A stretch of 64,000 bases of DNA, from the NCBI RefSeq assembly GCF_022179125.1, contig NZ_BPQG01000051.1, forward strand, positions 40,088 to 104,087, written 5' to 3'. This stretch comes from Methylobacterium cerastii. GTDB lineage: Bacteria; Pseudomonadota; Alphaproteobacteria; Rhizobiales; Beijerinckiaceae. Shown piece after piece: positions 1 through 8,274 of the stretch; the stretch's first letter is position 1, and each line of letters starts with the position of its first letter. Made by a program: the position numbers and the translations under genes. The notes under the pieces are model-generated. The model had not been told where the DNA came from. It did not search any database and saw nothing but the letters and a program-made list of their open reading frames with translations.

Positions 1-449
1 CCTACGCGCCGTGCTGGTCGCTGCTGCTCGACCTCGATGCGGCACCAGGCTTCCCGGAAGCGCATCTCACGTTTCCGGAGAGTCCGATCGCGCTGATCGC
101 GCGCGAGGAGACCAAGCCCGGCCGGGCGCCCGGGCATCGCCTCGTGGTCCACGCCGCGCCGGATTGGTCGCGCGCCCACCTGGAGGAGGCGCGCGAGGCA
201 GTGCAGGCCGCCCTGGTCGCCGCCCTCGAAGCGCGCCTGGGGACGTCGGTCCGCCCGACCTACGCCGCCGTCCACCGCTGGCGCTACGCCATGGTCGAGT
301 CGGCGCTCGGCCACCCCTGCCTCTACGATCCGGCGCAGCGGCTGGGTGCCGCCGGCGACTGGTGCCTGGGTCCGCGGATCGAGGCGGCCTTCGACAGCGG
401 CCGGGCGCTCGCCGACCGCATCGCCGCCGACCTGACGTTCGGGCGGTGA
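1..449 (+). CDS. Renalase-like NAD(P)/FAD-dependent amine oxidase family protein, C-terminal part
   Basis: The reading frame enters from the left edge and ends at the TGA at 447-449, so only about the last 148 residues are present. The visible part begins YAPCWSLLL and contains FPESPIALIARE and GDWCLGPRIEAAFDSGRALA. The last motif is the C-terminal FAD-contacting end of renalase-like and amine-oxidase-like flavoproteins (GD...G..EGA..SG...A). The N-terminal dinucleotide-binding motif is outside the window, so the substrate cannot be judged. Its stop codon overlaps the GTG start of the next gene by four bases, which suggests translational coupling. Confidence 0.75.
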   Translation, partial: YAPCWSLLLDLDAAPGFPEAHLTFPESPIALIAREETKPGRAPGHRLVVHAAPDWSRAHLEEAREAVQAALVAALEARLGTSVRPTYAAVHRWRYAMVESALGHPCLYDPAQRLGAAGDWCLGPRIEAAFDSGRALADRIAADLTFGR

Positions 450-1351
450 TCCCGCCCATCGTGTTCCATCCGGCCTACGAGGCGATCCTCCCGGCCGGGC
501 ACCGCTTCCCGATGCGCAAGTACGGGCGGCTTGCCGAGGTCCTGATGGAGCGCGGGCTGGCGCCGCGCGGGTTCACGACGCCGGAGCCGGCCTCGCCCGA
601 CCTCCTACGGTTCGCCCACGACGCGTCCTACGTCGAAGCCGTGCTCGGGCTCGCGGTGCCGCGGGCGATCGAGCGGGCGATCGGCCTGCCCGTGGACGAG
701 AGCGTGGTCCGACGCTCGCGCGCCTCCGTCGGCGGCACGCTGCTCGCCGCGCGCCTCGCCCTGGTGCAGGGACTCGCCGGCAGCGCCGCCGGCGGCAGCC
801 ACCACGCCCGGCGCGAGCAGGGGGCGGGATTCTGCGTGTTCAACGACGTGGCGGTCGCGGCCCGCGCGCTGCAGGCCGAGGGTGCGATCCGTCGGGCGCT
901 CGTGGTCGATTGCGACGTGCACCAGGGCGACGGTACCGCCGACTGCCTCGCCCGCTCACCAGACCTGTTCACGCTGTCGATCCATTGCGAGAAGAACTAT
1001 CCGACCGCCAAGATCGCCGGCGACCTCGACGTCGGCCTGCCCGACGGGCTCGACGATGCCGGCTACCTCGCCGTGCTCGAGGCGCGGCTTCCGCCGTTGC
1101 TCGACGCGCTGGCGCCCGACCTCGTCTTCTACAACGCCGGCGTCGACCCGCACCGGGACGACCGCCTCGGGCGTCTCGCGCTCACCGACGACGGGCTGCT
1201 GGCGCGCGACCGCTACGTCGTCGGGCAGGCGCGGGCGCGGGGCATCCCCCTCGTGGCGGTGATCGGCGGCGGCTACACCCACGACGTCGACGCGCTCGCA
1301 AACCGCCACGCCCTGGTGTTCCAGGCGCTCGCCGCCAACGCGCTCTACTGA
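446..1351 (+). CDS. Histone deacetylase family protein (class II HDAC/acetoin-utilisation-like amidohydrolase)
   Basis: A 301-residue protein starting at GTG 446, which overlaps the upstream stop (GTGA); the frame has no better start. Family landmarks appear in order: the HDAC-type N-terminus IVFHPAYE, the histidine pair in GGSHHARREQG, the zinc motif DCDVHQGDGTA, FYNAGVDPHRDDRLG with the second metal aspartate, and GGGYTHD near the end. All active-site residues are therefore present. Bacterial members hydrolyse acetylated small molecules or acetyl-lysine in the cytoplasm; the substrate here is unknown. The end overlaps the convergent TetR gene by seven bases. Confidence 0.88.
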   Translation: MIPPIVFHPAYEAILPAGHRFPMRKYGRLAEVLMERGLAPRGFTTPEPASPDLLRFAHDASYVEAVLGLAVPRAIERAIGLPVDESVVRRSRASVGGTLLAARLALVQGLAGSAAGGSHHARREQGAGFCVFNDVAVAARALQAEGAIRRALVVDCDVHQGDGTADCLARSPDLFTLSIHCEKNYPTAKIAGDLDVGLPDGLDDAGYLAVLEARLPPLLDALAPDLVFYNAGVDPHRDDRLGRLALTDDGLLARDRYVVGQARARGIPLVAVIGGGYTHDVDALANRHALVFQALAANALY

Positions 1352-1923
1352 GCCTTCGGCAGTGCGCGCGCCTGCGCCTCCAGCGCGTCGAACAGGCGGT
1401 CCAGCGGCGCGCCGTCGATGCGGTGGAAGTCGAGGGACCGGCTCAGCATCAACCCCAGCACCGCGAAGGTCAGCGCCGCCCCCTGGCCCGACCGCGCCTC
1501 GGCCGCGCCCATGGCGGCGAGCAGCTCGCTCAGGAACTGCGAGAACGCCGCCGCCGCGTCGGCGTTGTCGGCCGACGCGATCAGCAGCGAATCGGGAAAG
1601 CCGCATTCCTCGGCGTAGACCTGGCGTGCATGCGCGACCACCGCGAGCGGCAGCGCCGCCGGCCCGTGGGGGGCGGAAGCGAGGCACGCGGCGATGCCGA
1701 CGCGGATCCGGCCGACCTTGCGGACGGCCAGAGCGGTCAACAGCGCGTCCTTGGACGCGTAGTGGTGCAGCACCCCGCCCTTGCTCAAGCCGGCTTCCAC
1801 GGCGACCGCGTCGATGGTCAGCGTCCGGGTGCCCGAGCGCCGCAGCAGCGCCTCGGCCGCGTCGAGGATCACCTCGGCGCGGTCCTGCCGGCGGCTGCGC
1901 GCCTTGGCCGTCACGTCGTCCAT
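1345..1923 (-). CDS. TetR/AcrR-family repressor, probable local regulator of the adjacent RND efflux operon
   Basis: A 192-residue TetR regulator starting at ATG 1923 (MDDVTAKARSRR). The N-terminal helix-turn-helix is clear: AAEALLRRSG, then LTIDAVAVEAGLSKGGVLHHY. The C-terminal ligand-binding half (GFPDSLLIASAD, LSRSLDFHRIDG) is of the TetR_C type seen next to RND pumps. The gene is divergent from two adaptor genes and a pump, and a perfect 14-nt palindrome lies between them. Repression of both promoters by this protein is the simplest reading. Translation could be read from farther upstream, but that would run into the adaptor gene. Confidence 0.88.
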   Translation of the reverse strand: MDDVTAKARSRRQDRAEVILDAAEALLRRSGTRTLTIDAVAVEAGLSKGGVLHHYASKDALLTALAVRKVGRIRVGIAACLASAPHGPAALPLAVVAHARQVYAEECGFPDSLLIASADNADAAAAFSQFLSELLAAMGAAEARSGQGAALTFAVLGLMLSRSLDFHRIDGAPLDRLFDALEAQARALPKAQ

Positions 1924-1940
1924 CTCCCTACCCCGTAAAA

Positions 1941-1954
1941 ACCGTCTGGACGGT
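1941..1954. promoter_or_regulatory. Probable TetR operator between the regulator and the RND operon
   Basis: The 14-nt sequence ACCGTCTGGACGGT has complementary 6-base arms around a central TG. It lies 18 bases before the TetR start and 58 bases before the first adaptor start. A partial extra half-site (CGGT) follows. Length, symmetry and position suit a TetR dimer site. Binding is inferred, not shown. Confidence 0.55.
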
Positions 1955-2011
1955 CGGTAAGATAGTGGATAGGTTCGCGCCGCGATAGAGCGTGCGGAGC
2001 CGAGGAACGCC

Positions 2012-3136
2012 GTGAACCGAAGTTTCCCCGTCGTGCTTGTCTCCGCTCTTGCCGCGGCGCTGCTCGCGGCGGCCGCGGCAAGCGCCGAACAAGCCGAACC
2101 GCAAGCCGGTGCGCCGGTCGGCCTCATGGCGCAGACCCTGGTGCGCACCGTGATCGCGACGAAGAGCATGATCGCTTCCGACGCCGTCTTCACCGGCGAC
2201 GTCCAGGCCCAGGGGCAGACCAGCGTCTCGTTCCGCACCGCCGGCAAGATCGAGACCCGCCTCGTCGAGGTCGGCGACCACGTCGCCGCCGACCAGGTCC
2301 TGGCCCGGCTCGATCCGCGCGAGCAGCGCTCGAACCTCGCCAACGCGCAGGCCGCGCTCGCCTCGGCCGAGGCCCTGTCGACGCAGGCCAAGCTCGGGTT
2401 CAAGCGCCAGGAGCAGCTGATGGCCAGCGGCTACACCACGCGGCCCTCCTACGACAACGCCGAGCAGCAGCTGCGCACGACCCAGGCCGCGGTGGATTCG
2501 GCCAAGGCGGCGCTGGGGGCCGCGCAGGAGCAGCTGTCCTACACCGAGCTGCGGTCGGGCGTGGCCGGCGTGGTGCTGAGCCGGTCCCTGGAGGTCGGCC
2601 AGGTGGTGCAGGCGGGGCAGTCGGTCCTGACCCTGGCGCAGGACGGGCCGCGCGACGCGGTCTTCAACGTCTACGAGGCGCTGCTCGCCGCGCCGCCGCA
2701 ATCGGGAACCGTGGACGTGACGCTTCAGGGCAACCCGACGGTCACCGCCCTCGGCAGCGTCCGCGAGATCTCGCCCAGCGTCGACCCGGCTTCCGGCACG
2801 GTGCGGGTGAAGGTCGGCCTCAAGGAGACGCCGCCGGCGATGACGCTCGGCGCGGTGGTGATCGGTCGCGGCCGGTTCCAGAGCCATGCGGCGGTCGTGC
2901 TGCCGTGGTCGGCCCTCTACCGCTGGAAGAGCCAGCCCGCCGTGTGGGTGCGCGACCCAAGCGCCGGGACGGTCGCGCCGCGCGTCGTGACCATCGACCG
3001 CTACGGCCCCGACAGCATCGCCCTGGCGGGCGGCGTCGCGTCCGGCGAGGAGGTCGTCATCGCCGGCATCCAGTTCCTTCGCCCGGGCCAGACCGTGACG
3101 GTGGCCGAGCAGGTCGCGACGGGAGCCGCGAAGTGA
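2012..3136 (+). CDS. RND efflux periplasmic adaptor subunit (first of two)
   Basis: A 374-residue membrane-fusion protein starting at GTG 2012 after GAGGAACGCC. Residues about 1-25 form a Sec signal (VVLVSALAAALLAAAAASA) with no lipobox cysteine. The lipoyl/barrel-sandwich half follows (FRTAGKIETRLVEVGDHVAA), then a short coiled-coil hairpin (residues ~110-185, SNLANAQAALASAEALS onward), the second lipoyl half (SGVAGVVLSRSLEVGQVV) and beta-barrel and membrane-proximal domains. It links the inner-membrane pump to an outer-membrane channel. It is followed by a lipoprotein adaptor and the pump, so the complex probably uses two adaptors. Confidence 0.9.
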   Translation: MNRSFPVVLVSALAAALLAAAAASAEQAEPQAGAPVGLMAQTLVRTVIATKSMIASDAVFTGDVQAQGQTSVSFRTAGKIETRLVEVGDHVAADQVLARLDPREQRSNLANAQAALASAEALSTQAKLGFKRQEQLMASGYTTRPSYDNAEQQLRTTQAAVDSAKAALGAAQEQLSYTELRSGVAGVVLSRSLEVGQVVQAGQSVLTLAQDGPRDAVFNVYEALLAAPPQSGTVDVTLQGNPTVTALGSVREISPSVDPASGTVRVKVGLKETPPAMTLGAVVIGRGRFQSHAAVVLPWSALYRWKSQPAVWVRDPSAGTVAPRVVTIDRYGPDSIALAGGVASGEEVVIAGIQFLRPGQTVTVAEQVATGAAK

Positions 3137-3182
3137 TGGTGTTTCACCCGATCGCTGACGGTTTCCGCGCGTCGCATCGCGG

Positions 3183-3278
3183 CCCCCTCTCCCAGGGCGA
3201 GAGGGTTGGGGTGAGGGGCGTGACCTCTCCGGTGAGTTCTCGTCCCTCACCCTGTCCCTCTCCCGCTCGGGAGAGGGG
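3183..3278. repeat. 96-bp double-hairpin intergenic repeat, copy 1 of 3
   Basis: Two inverted repeats (CCCTCTCCC...GAGAGGG and CCCTCTCCCGCTCGGGAGAGGG) flank a core, GTGAGGGGCGTGACCT. The same layout occurs at 47559-47653 and 55398-55494. This copy separates the two adaptor genes of the RND operon. It would be translated only if the second adaptor started at ATG 3136, which is one reason to prefer the start at 3319. It may affect mRNA processing or be a small non-autonomous mobile repeat; neither is shown. Confidence 0.8.
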
Positions 3279-3318
3279 ACCCGCGTGTCACGCCGCGCCG
3301 CAGGTGAAGGATGGAAGC

Positions 3319-4446
3319 GTGAGGCATTCCGCGTTTCGCGGCATCCAGCTGCCTCTCGTCACCATCCTCGCCGGGACATCGCTGCTCGCACTCGCCGCCT
3401 GCAAGCCCGCCGAGGAGGCGAAGGCGCCGCCGGTGCGGCCGGTGCTGTACGCCGTCGCCAAGCCGATCGAGGCGGTGCGGTTCGGGCCGTTCGCCGGCAC
3501 GGTCGAGCCGCGCTACCAGTCGCAGCTCGGATTCCAGGTCGGCGGCCGCGTCGTCGCCCGCGACGTGACCGTTGGCGACCTCGTGAAGAAGGGGCAGCGG
3601 CTCGCCGCCCTCGACACGGTGGTGCCGCGCTTCGCCATGACCCGCGCCGAAGCCGACGTCGCCGACGCCAAGGCGCAGTCCGAGAACGCCGCCGCCACCG
3701 AGGCGCGGACGCGTCGCCTGATGGAGGGCGGCAACGTCACCCAGGCCCAGCTCGACGGCATGGTGGCCAACCGCGACACGGCGCAGGCGCGCCTGACCCA
3801 GGCGCAGGCGAGCCTGCAGAAGGCCCGCGACCAGATGGGCTACACCGAGCTCCACGCCGACTTCGACGGCGTCGTCACCCAGCGCAACGCCGAGATCGGG
3901 CAGGATCTCACCGCCGGGCAGACGGTGGTGACCGTGGCCCGGCCCGAGGTGCGCGAAGCGGTGGTGGACATCCCCGACGACCTCGTCGCGGCCATGCCCA
4001 AGGACGGCCGCTTCACCGTCGCCCTCCAGAGCGCGCCCACGGTGACGGCGGTCGGCACCGTGCGCGAGACGGCGCCCTTCGCCGATTCGAGCACCCGCAC
4101 CCGGCGCATCCGGATGTCGCTGGAGAACCCGCCGGGCGCCTTCCGGCTCGGCGCGACGATCACCGTCTCGCTGGTGCGCAAGGTCCCGCCGCGCTTCGTC
4201 CTGCCCGCCACCGCCATCCTGAGCGCAGACGGCCGCGACGCGGTCTGGGTCGTCAACGCCGCCGGCGACGCGGCCAAGCGCGTCGCGGTCACGGTGGCCG
4301 ACCGGAGGGGCGACTACGTCGGCGTCGCGAGCGGCCTCTCGGCCGGCGACCGCGTCGTGGTCGCCGGCGTCCACTCCCTCGCCGAGGGCCAGGCGATCCG
4401 CCTCGCGGATACGCCCATCGCCGTTCCCGGCACGCAGGACCTTTGA
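3319..4446 (+). CDS. RND efflux periplasmic adaptor subunit, lipoprotein (second of two)
   Basis: A 375-residue adaptor. GTG 3319 follows GAAGG by eight bases and gives a short N-terminus, a hydrophobic stretch (LPLVTILAGTSLLALAAC) and a lipobox cysteine at about residue 24, so it should be a lipid-anchored periplasmic protein. Lipoyl halves are GFQVGGRVVARDVTVGDLV and ADFDGVVTQRNAEIGQDL, with a coiled coil between them (~residues 95-165). An ATG at 3136 overlapping the previous stop would add 61 residues translated from the repeat, which is unlikely. Adaptor pairs of this kind occur in TriABC-type pumps. Confidence 0.88.
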   Translation: MRHSAFRGIQLPLVTILAGTSLLALAACKPAEEAKAPPVRPVLYAVAKPIEAVRFGPFAGTVEPRYQSQLGFQVGGRVVARDVTVGDLVKKGQRLAALDTVVPRFAMTRAEADVADAKAQSENAAATEARTRRLMEGGNVTQAQLDGMVANRDTAQARLTQAQASLQKARDQMGYTELHADFDGVVTQRNAEIGQDLTAGQTVVTVARPEVREAVVDIPDDLVAAMPKDGRFTVALQSAPTVTAVGTVRETAPFADSSTRTRRIRMSLENPPGAFRLGATITVSLVRKVPPRFVLPATAILSADGRDAVWVVNAAGDAAKRVAVTVADRRGDYVGVASGLSAGDRVVVAGVHSLAEGQAIRLADTPIAVPGTQDL

Positions 4447-4490
4447 TCGTGGGCGGATTTTGAATCGTGGGCAGGATTTCCGATCGTGGG
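4445..4490 (+). repeat. Three tandem copies of a start-codon motif ahead of the RND pump
   Basis: The string ATCGTGGG occurs three times, with GTG codons at 4449, 4467 and 4486. The first two open reading frames stop after 4 and 8 codons; only the third opens the pump gene. The spacing is 18 and 19 bases. This looks like a small duplication of the translation-initiation region. Confidence 0.7.
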
Positions 4491-7400
4491 TAACTTCAAC
4501 GCGTCGGAATGGGCGCTGTCGCACCGCTCGTTCGTGTGGTTCCTCATGGCGATCTGCCTGGTGGCCGGCACGCTCGCCTATCGCGGCCTCGGCCGCGAGG
4601 AGGACCCGCCCTTCGCGATCAAGACGATGGTGGTGCAGGCGGTCTGGCCCGGCGCCACGATCGGCGACACCCTCGAGCAGGTCACCGACCGGATCGAGAA
4701 GGAGCTGCAGCAGGTCGCGACCCTGGACTACGTCCGCAGCTACACCACGCCGGGCAACGCCACGGTGTTCGTGCAGCTGCGCGACACCACGAAGGCGTCC
4801 GAGATCCAGCCGTCGTTCTACCAGGTCCGCAAGCGCCTCGGCGACATCCAGGGCACCTTCCCGCAGGGGATGCAGGGGCCGTTCTTCAACGACGAGTTCG
4901 GCGACGTCTACGGCAACGTCTACGGCTTCACCGCCGACGGCCTGAGCCACCGTCAGCTGCGCGACTACGTCGAGGGCGTGCGCACCGAGATCCTCAAGGT
5001 GCCCAACATCGGCAAGACGCAACTGCTCGGCACGCAGAAGGAAACGATCTTCCTCGACTTCTCCACGCGCAAGCTCGCCGGCTACGGCATCGACATCCAG
5101 TCCCTGATCAAGACGCTGCAGAGCCAGAACGCGATCTCGCCCTCGGGCGTGGTCCAGGCCGGCCCCGAGCGGGTCTCGGTGCGGGTGAGCGGGCAGTTCT
5201 CGTCCGAGACCTCGCTGGAGACGATCAACCTGCGGATCAACGACCGCTTCTTCCGCCTCTCGGACGTGGCCGAGATCAGCCGCGGCTACGAGGACCCGCC
5301 CGCGGCGCTGTTCCGCGTCGATGGCAAGCCGGCGATCGGTCTCGCCATCGCCATGCGGCCGAACGCCAACCTGCTGCATTTCGGCGAGGACCTGAAGGCG
5401 CGGATGCGCCTGATCGAGGCCAAGCTGCCGATCGGCGTCGGCATCCACTTGGTCTCCGACCAGCCCCGCATCGTCGAGGAGGCGGTCGGCGGCTTCACCC
5501 AGGCGCTCGTCGAGGCGGTGGTGATCGTGCTCGCGGTGAGTTTCGTCAGCCTAGGCGTGCGCGCCGGCTTGGTGGTCTCGATCTCGATCCCGCTGGTGCT
5601 CGCCATCGTCTTCGTGGTGATGCAGATCATGGGCGTCACGTTGCAGCGCATCTCGCTCGGTGCGCTGATCATCGCGCTGGGCCTGCTGGTCGACGACGCG
5701 ATGATCACCGTCGAGATGATGGTGGCGCGGCTCGAGCTCGGCGATTCGCTGAAGAAGGCTGCGACCTTCGCCTACACCTCCACCGCCTTCCCGATGCTGA
5801 CGGGCACGCTGGTGACCGTGGCCGGCTTCCTGCCGATCGGCTTCAACGGCTCCTCGGCCGGCGAGTACACCTACTCGCTGTTCGTGGTGATCGCGGCCTC
5901 GCTCCTGGTCTCGTGGGTGGTGGCCGTGCTGTTCGCGCCGCTGATCGGCGTGACATTGCTGCCCAAGACCATGAAGAAGCACAGCCACGAGCCCGGCCGC
6001 ATGGGGCGCCTGTTCCTGCGCGTGCTCGTCGCCGCCATGCGCTGGCGCTGGCTCACGGTCGCTGCCTGCGTCGCGCTGCTCGGCCTGTCGATCTTCGGCA
6101 TGACCTTCGTGCAGCAGCAGTTCTTCCCGGCCTCCGACCGCACCGAGATCCTGGTCGACTTCACCCTGCCGCAGAACGCCACCATCACCGAGACGCGGGC
6201 GCAGATGGACCGGTTCGAAGCCACGTTGAAGGGCGACCCGGACATCGAGCGCTGGTCGTCCTATGTCGGACAGGGCGCGGTGCGTTTCTACCTGCCGCTC
6301 GACCAGCAGCTCGCCAACAGCTTCTTCGGGCAGGTCGTCGTCGTGACGACGTCGCTGGAGGCGCGCGACCGCCTGTTCCCCAAGCTCGAGGCGCGGACGA
6401 AGCGCGACTTCGTCGGCACCGACGTGTTCGTGAACCCGCTCTCGCTCGGCCCACCGGTGGGACGGCCGATCCAGTACCGCCTCAGCGGGCCGGACCTGCA
6501 GGTGGTGCGCGCCAAGGCGCTGGCGCTCGCCGACATCGTCGCCAAGAGCCCGCATGTCGGCGTGCCGACCTTCGATTGGAACGAGCCCGGCAAGGTGCTG
6601 CGGGTCGAGATCCTGCAGGACAAGGCGCGCCAGCTCGGCGTCACCAGTCAGGACATCGCCGGCATCCTCAACGGCGTCGTCGGCGGCTCCTCGATCACAC
6701 AGGTGCGGGACTCGATCTACCTCGTCAACGTCGTCGGCCGGGCGCAGGCGGCGGAGCGGACCTCGCTGGACACCCTACAGAGCCTGCAGGTGAGCCTGGC
6801 CAACGGCTCGGTGGTGCCGCTGCTCGCCTTCGCGCGGATCGGCTTCGACCTGGAGCAGCCGATCGTCTGGCGCCGCGACCGGGTCGCGACGCTCACGGTT
6901 CGCGCACCGATCGTCGACGCGACTCAGCCGCCGACGATCGTGGCGGCGCTCGCCTCCGACATCGCCGCCTTCACGGAGGCGCTGCCCGAGGGTTATGCGC
7001 TGGCCACCGGCGGCGCCGTCGAGGAGGCGGCCAAGGGCCAGGGACCGATCGCGGCGGTGGTGCCGGTGATGCTGCTGACCATGGCGGTGTTCCTGATGAT
7101 CCAGCTTCAGAGCGTCCAGAAGCTGTTCCTGGTGTCGAGCGTGGCGCCACTCGGGCTCATCGGCGTCGTCGCGGCGCTCCTGCCCTCGGGCAAGCCGATG
7201 GGCTTCGTCGCGATCCTCGGCATCCTGGCGCTCATCGGCATCATCATCCGCAACGCGGTGATCCTGGTGAGCCAGATCGAGGAATGCGAGGCCGACGGGC
7301 TCGGGCCCTGGGACGCGGTGGTGGAGGCGACGCGCCACCGCATGCGCCCGATCCTGCTGACGGCGGCGGCGGCGAGCCTCGGCATGGTGCCGATCGCCCG

Positions 7401-7551
7401 CGAGGTGTTCTGGGGGCCGATGGCCTACGCGATGATCGGCGGCATCATCGCGGCGACTTTCCTAACGCTGTTCTTCCTGCCGGCGCTCTACGTCGGGTGG
7501 TACCGGATCCGCCCGCCGGCCGCGAACGGTCCGAAGCCTAACGCGGCTTGA
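4486..7551 (+). CDS. RND-family efflux transporter permease (AcrB/MdtC-like)
   Basis: A 1021-residue inner-membrane proton-driven pump of full length. GTG 4486 gives MGNFNASEWALSHRSFVWFL, a usual RND beginning leading into TM1. The paired aspartates of the proton relay are in TM4 (GLLVDDAMITVE), and the second-half repeat is present (LGMVPIAREVFWGPMAYAMIGG). Two large periplasmic loops lie at roughly residues 40-330 and 560-860. The ORF ends 14 bases inside the convergent marR gene. No outer-membrane channel gene follows, so a TolC-like partner must be encoded elsewhere. Substrates cannot be read from the sequence. Confidence 0.93.
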   Translation: MGNFNASEWALSHRSFVWFLMAICLVAGTLAYRGLGREEDPPFAIKTMVVQAVWPGATIGDTLEQVTDRIEKELQQVATLDYVRSYTTPGNATVFVQLRDTTKASEIQPSFYQVRKRLGDIQGTFPQGMQGPFFNDEFGDVYGNVYGFTADGLSHRQLRDYVEGVRTEILKVPNIGKTQLLGTQKETIFLDFSTRKLAGYGIDIQSLIKTLQSQNAISPSGVVQAGPERVSVRVSGQFSSETSLETINLRINDRFFRLSDVAEISRGYEDPPAALFRVDGKPAIGLAIAMRPNANLLHFGEDLKARMRLIEAKLPIGVGIHLVSDQPRIVEEAVGGFTQALVEAVVIVLAVSFVSLGVRAGLVVSISIPLVLAIVFVVMQIMGVTLQRISLGALIIALGLLVDDAMITVEMMVARLELGDSLKKAATFAYTSTAFPMLTGTLVTVAGFLPIGFNGSSAGEYTYSLFVVIAASLLVSWVVAVLFAPLIGVTLLPKTMKKHSHEPGRMGRLFLRVLVAAMRWRWLTVAACVALLGLSIFGMTFVQQQFFPASDRTEILVDFTLPQNATITETRAQMDRFEATLKGDPDIERWSSYVGQGAVRFYLPLDQQLANSFFGQVVVVTTSLEARDRLFPKLEARTKRDFVGTDVFVNPLSLGPPVGRPIQYRLSGPDLQVVRAKALALADIVAKSPHVGVPTFDWNEPGKVLRVEILQDKARQLGVTSQDIAGILNGVVGGSSITQVRDSIYLVNVVGRAQAAERTSLDTLQSLQVSLANGSVVPLLAFARIGFDLEQPIVWRRDRVATLTVRAPIVDATQPPTIVAALASDIAAFTEALPEGYALATGGAVEEAAKGQGPIAAVVPVMLLTMAVFLMIQLQSVQKLFLVSSVAPLGLIGVVAALLPSGKPMGFVAILGILALIGIIIRNAVILVSQIEECEADGLGPWDAVVEATRHRMRPILLTAAAASLGMVPIAREVFWGPMAYAMIGGIIAATFLTLFFLPALYVGWYRIRPPAANGPKPNAA

Positions 7552-8116
7552 TCGCCCGCCGCGGCGAGGTCGGCGGTGCGGACTCGATCGGGGCGACCCG
7601 CTGCGGCGGGATCGCCACCGGCGTCGAGAACGCGCCCAGGTTGTCCACCAGCTTCGTCAGCAGGCGGATCGTCTCGGCCACCTCGTCTTCCTTGAGCGCG
7701 GCGAGGAAGTTGCGCTCGCGCTGCAGCGCCACCACGGTGATGCGGTCGTGCAGGTCGAGGCCGGCGGGCGACAGCGCCAGCAGGCGGCGGCGTGCGTCCT
7801 CGGCGTCGCCGCGGATCAACACGAGGCCGCGGCTTTCCATCCAGGCGATGCTGCGGCTCACCACCGCCTTGTCGAGGGCGGACAGCTCGCAGATCCGGTG
7901 TGCGGTGATCCACGGGTCCGAGGCGAGCCGGTACATGATCCGCCAATCGGTCAGGCCGACGCCGAAATGCTGCCGGTAGAAGATCGACGCGTTGTTGGTC
8001 AGCGTGTTGGACAACAGGGTCAGCAGCGCCGGCACGTAGACCTTCGGGTCCACCATGGCGCTCGTGCTTCCGTTTACGTCGGGCGTCTCGTCTGCGCCCT
8101 CGTTCGATCGACCCAT
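7538..8116 (-). CDS. MarR-family transcriptional regulator
   Basis: A 192-residue winged-helix protein starting at ATG 8116 (MGRSNEGADE); a GTG nine bases upstream is an alternative. The MarR core spans about residues 25-160: YRQHFGVGLTDWRIMYRL, the recognition region ICELSALDKAVVSRSIAWME, and the wing RGLVLIRGDAEDARRRLLAL. Its last 14 bases overlap the end of the RND pump gene on the other strand. The ligand is unknown. Two small dyads upstream may be its own operators. Confidence 0.87.
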   Translation of the reverse strand: MGRSNEGADETPDVNGSTSAMVDPKVYVPALLTLLSNTLTNNASIFYRQHFGVGLTDWRIMYRLASDPWITAHRICELSALDKAVVSRSIAWMESRGLVLIRGDAEDARRRLLALSPAGLDLHDRITVVALQRERNFLAALKEDEVAETIRLLTKLVDNLGAFSTPVAIPPQRVAPIESAPPTSPRRAIKPR

Positions 8117-8207
8117 TGGCCACACCCCGCCGGGACTTGTTCACCCGTTCATCGCCACGCGATGCCGGATCGTCCCGGTCGCCGGAATACTTAGACCTGT
8201 TCCCGGG

Positions 8208-8225
8208 CGTTGCGCACCTGCAACG
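8208..8225. promoter_or_regulatory. Candidate MarR operator dyad
   Basis: CGTTGC and GCAACG are exact inverted arms separated by six bases, 92 bases ahead of the marR start. A second weaker dyad, TGTC-N6-GACA, follows about 12 bases further upstream of the gene. MarR sites are usually dyads of about this size, so autoregulation is plausible. No binding evidence exists in the sequence itself. Confidence 0.35.
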
Positions 8226-8274
8226 TGGAAACTTGTCTCCGCCGACACAACCTTATTTGCCGGCGGAAGTTCGC

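Noticed and set aside
3136-3318. ATG 3136 overlapping the first adaptor stop as start of the second adaptor
   Set aside because: It would translate the whole 96-bp repeat and put 61 odd residues before a clean lipoprotein signal.
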